A stretch of DNA of 32,039 bases, from positions 1 through 32,039 of the forward strand of contig CAZPGL010000025.1 in the NCBI GenBank assembly GCA_964586175.1, read 5' to 3'. The notes beneath the pieces are model-generated. The model was not told where the DNA came from. It did not search any database and worked only from the letters and a program-made list of their open reading frames with translations. The translations under genes and the position numbers were made by a program. This DNA comes from CAZPGL01 sp964586175. GTDB taxonomy: Bacteria; Actinomycetota; Acidimicrobiia; Acidimicrobiales; MedAcidi-G1. Below are positions 30,769 to 32,039 of the stretch, in pieces (the stretch's first letter is position 1; each line of letters opens with the position of its first letter).

Positions 30769-32039
<1,271 letters not shown>

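Overview
This is an ordinary chromosomal stretch from a high-GC actinobacterium. The gene content, the many GTG starts, the leaderless TANNNT promoters, a mycobacterial-type MurA with aspartate at the catalytic cysteine, and an Rv2466c-like thiol protein all point that way. The class Acidimicrobiia is a reasonable guess, but the sequence alone does not prove it. I see no tRNA or rRNA gene, CRISPR array, insertion sequence, integrase or phage gene.

Layout from left to right. (1) Branched-chain amino acid block, 1-5171: ilvB, ilvN and the 5' end of ilvC run leftwards as an operon. A 13-codon Val/Leu-rich leader peptide and an attenuator-like hairpin precede it. A NadD-like nucleotidyltransferase and a separately promoted ilvD follow. 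(2) A MATE transporter, 5234-6553, convergent with a gatC-gatA-gatB-aldolase operon, 6579-10547. This operon supplies the amidotransferase for Gln/Asn-tRNA. (3) A PASTA-type Ser/Thr kinase, divergent from a small anchored protein, 10606-12930. (4) A perfect 37-bp inverted repeat, then NAD-dependent DNA ligase, a membrane protein, and an mnmA-cysteine desulfurase operon for tRNA 2-thiolation, 12951-18221. (5) A mixed block, 18283-23506: methyltransferase, Rv2466c-like thiol protein, AIM24 protein, zinc-finger rhomboid, a cupin with the DMSP-lyase residue pattern behind a crotonase, a NifU-domain protein and a 48-residue membrane protein. (6) MurA divergent from an MFS transporter with an apparent AUC start, then an alpha/beta hydrolase, a fatty-acid desaturase and two small or uncharacterised proteins, 23556-29194. 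(7) Class II fructose-1,6-bisphosphatase, convergent with atpC-atpD of ATP synthase, 29296-32039.

Two architectural themes recur. Most first genes of transcription units have a -10-like hexamer (TANNNT, or a CA/GA variant) 6-9 bases before the start codon, which predicts leaderless mRNAs. Shine-Dalgarno sites appear mainly on internal operon genes. Convergent gene pairs are closed by GC-rich hairpins, and two of these share the 15-mer AAGGGGCCTGTCCCC.

The points most worth a second look are the ilv leader/attenuator, the DMSP-lyase-like cupin beside a crotonase, the twin-hairpin repeat, and the AUC-start MFS transporter with an unusual N-terminal extension. I do not see a wholly new multi-gene system here.
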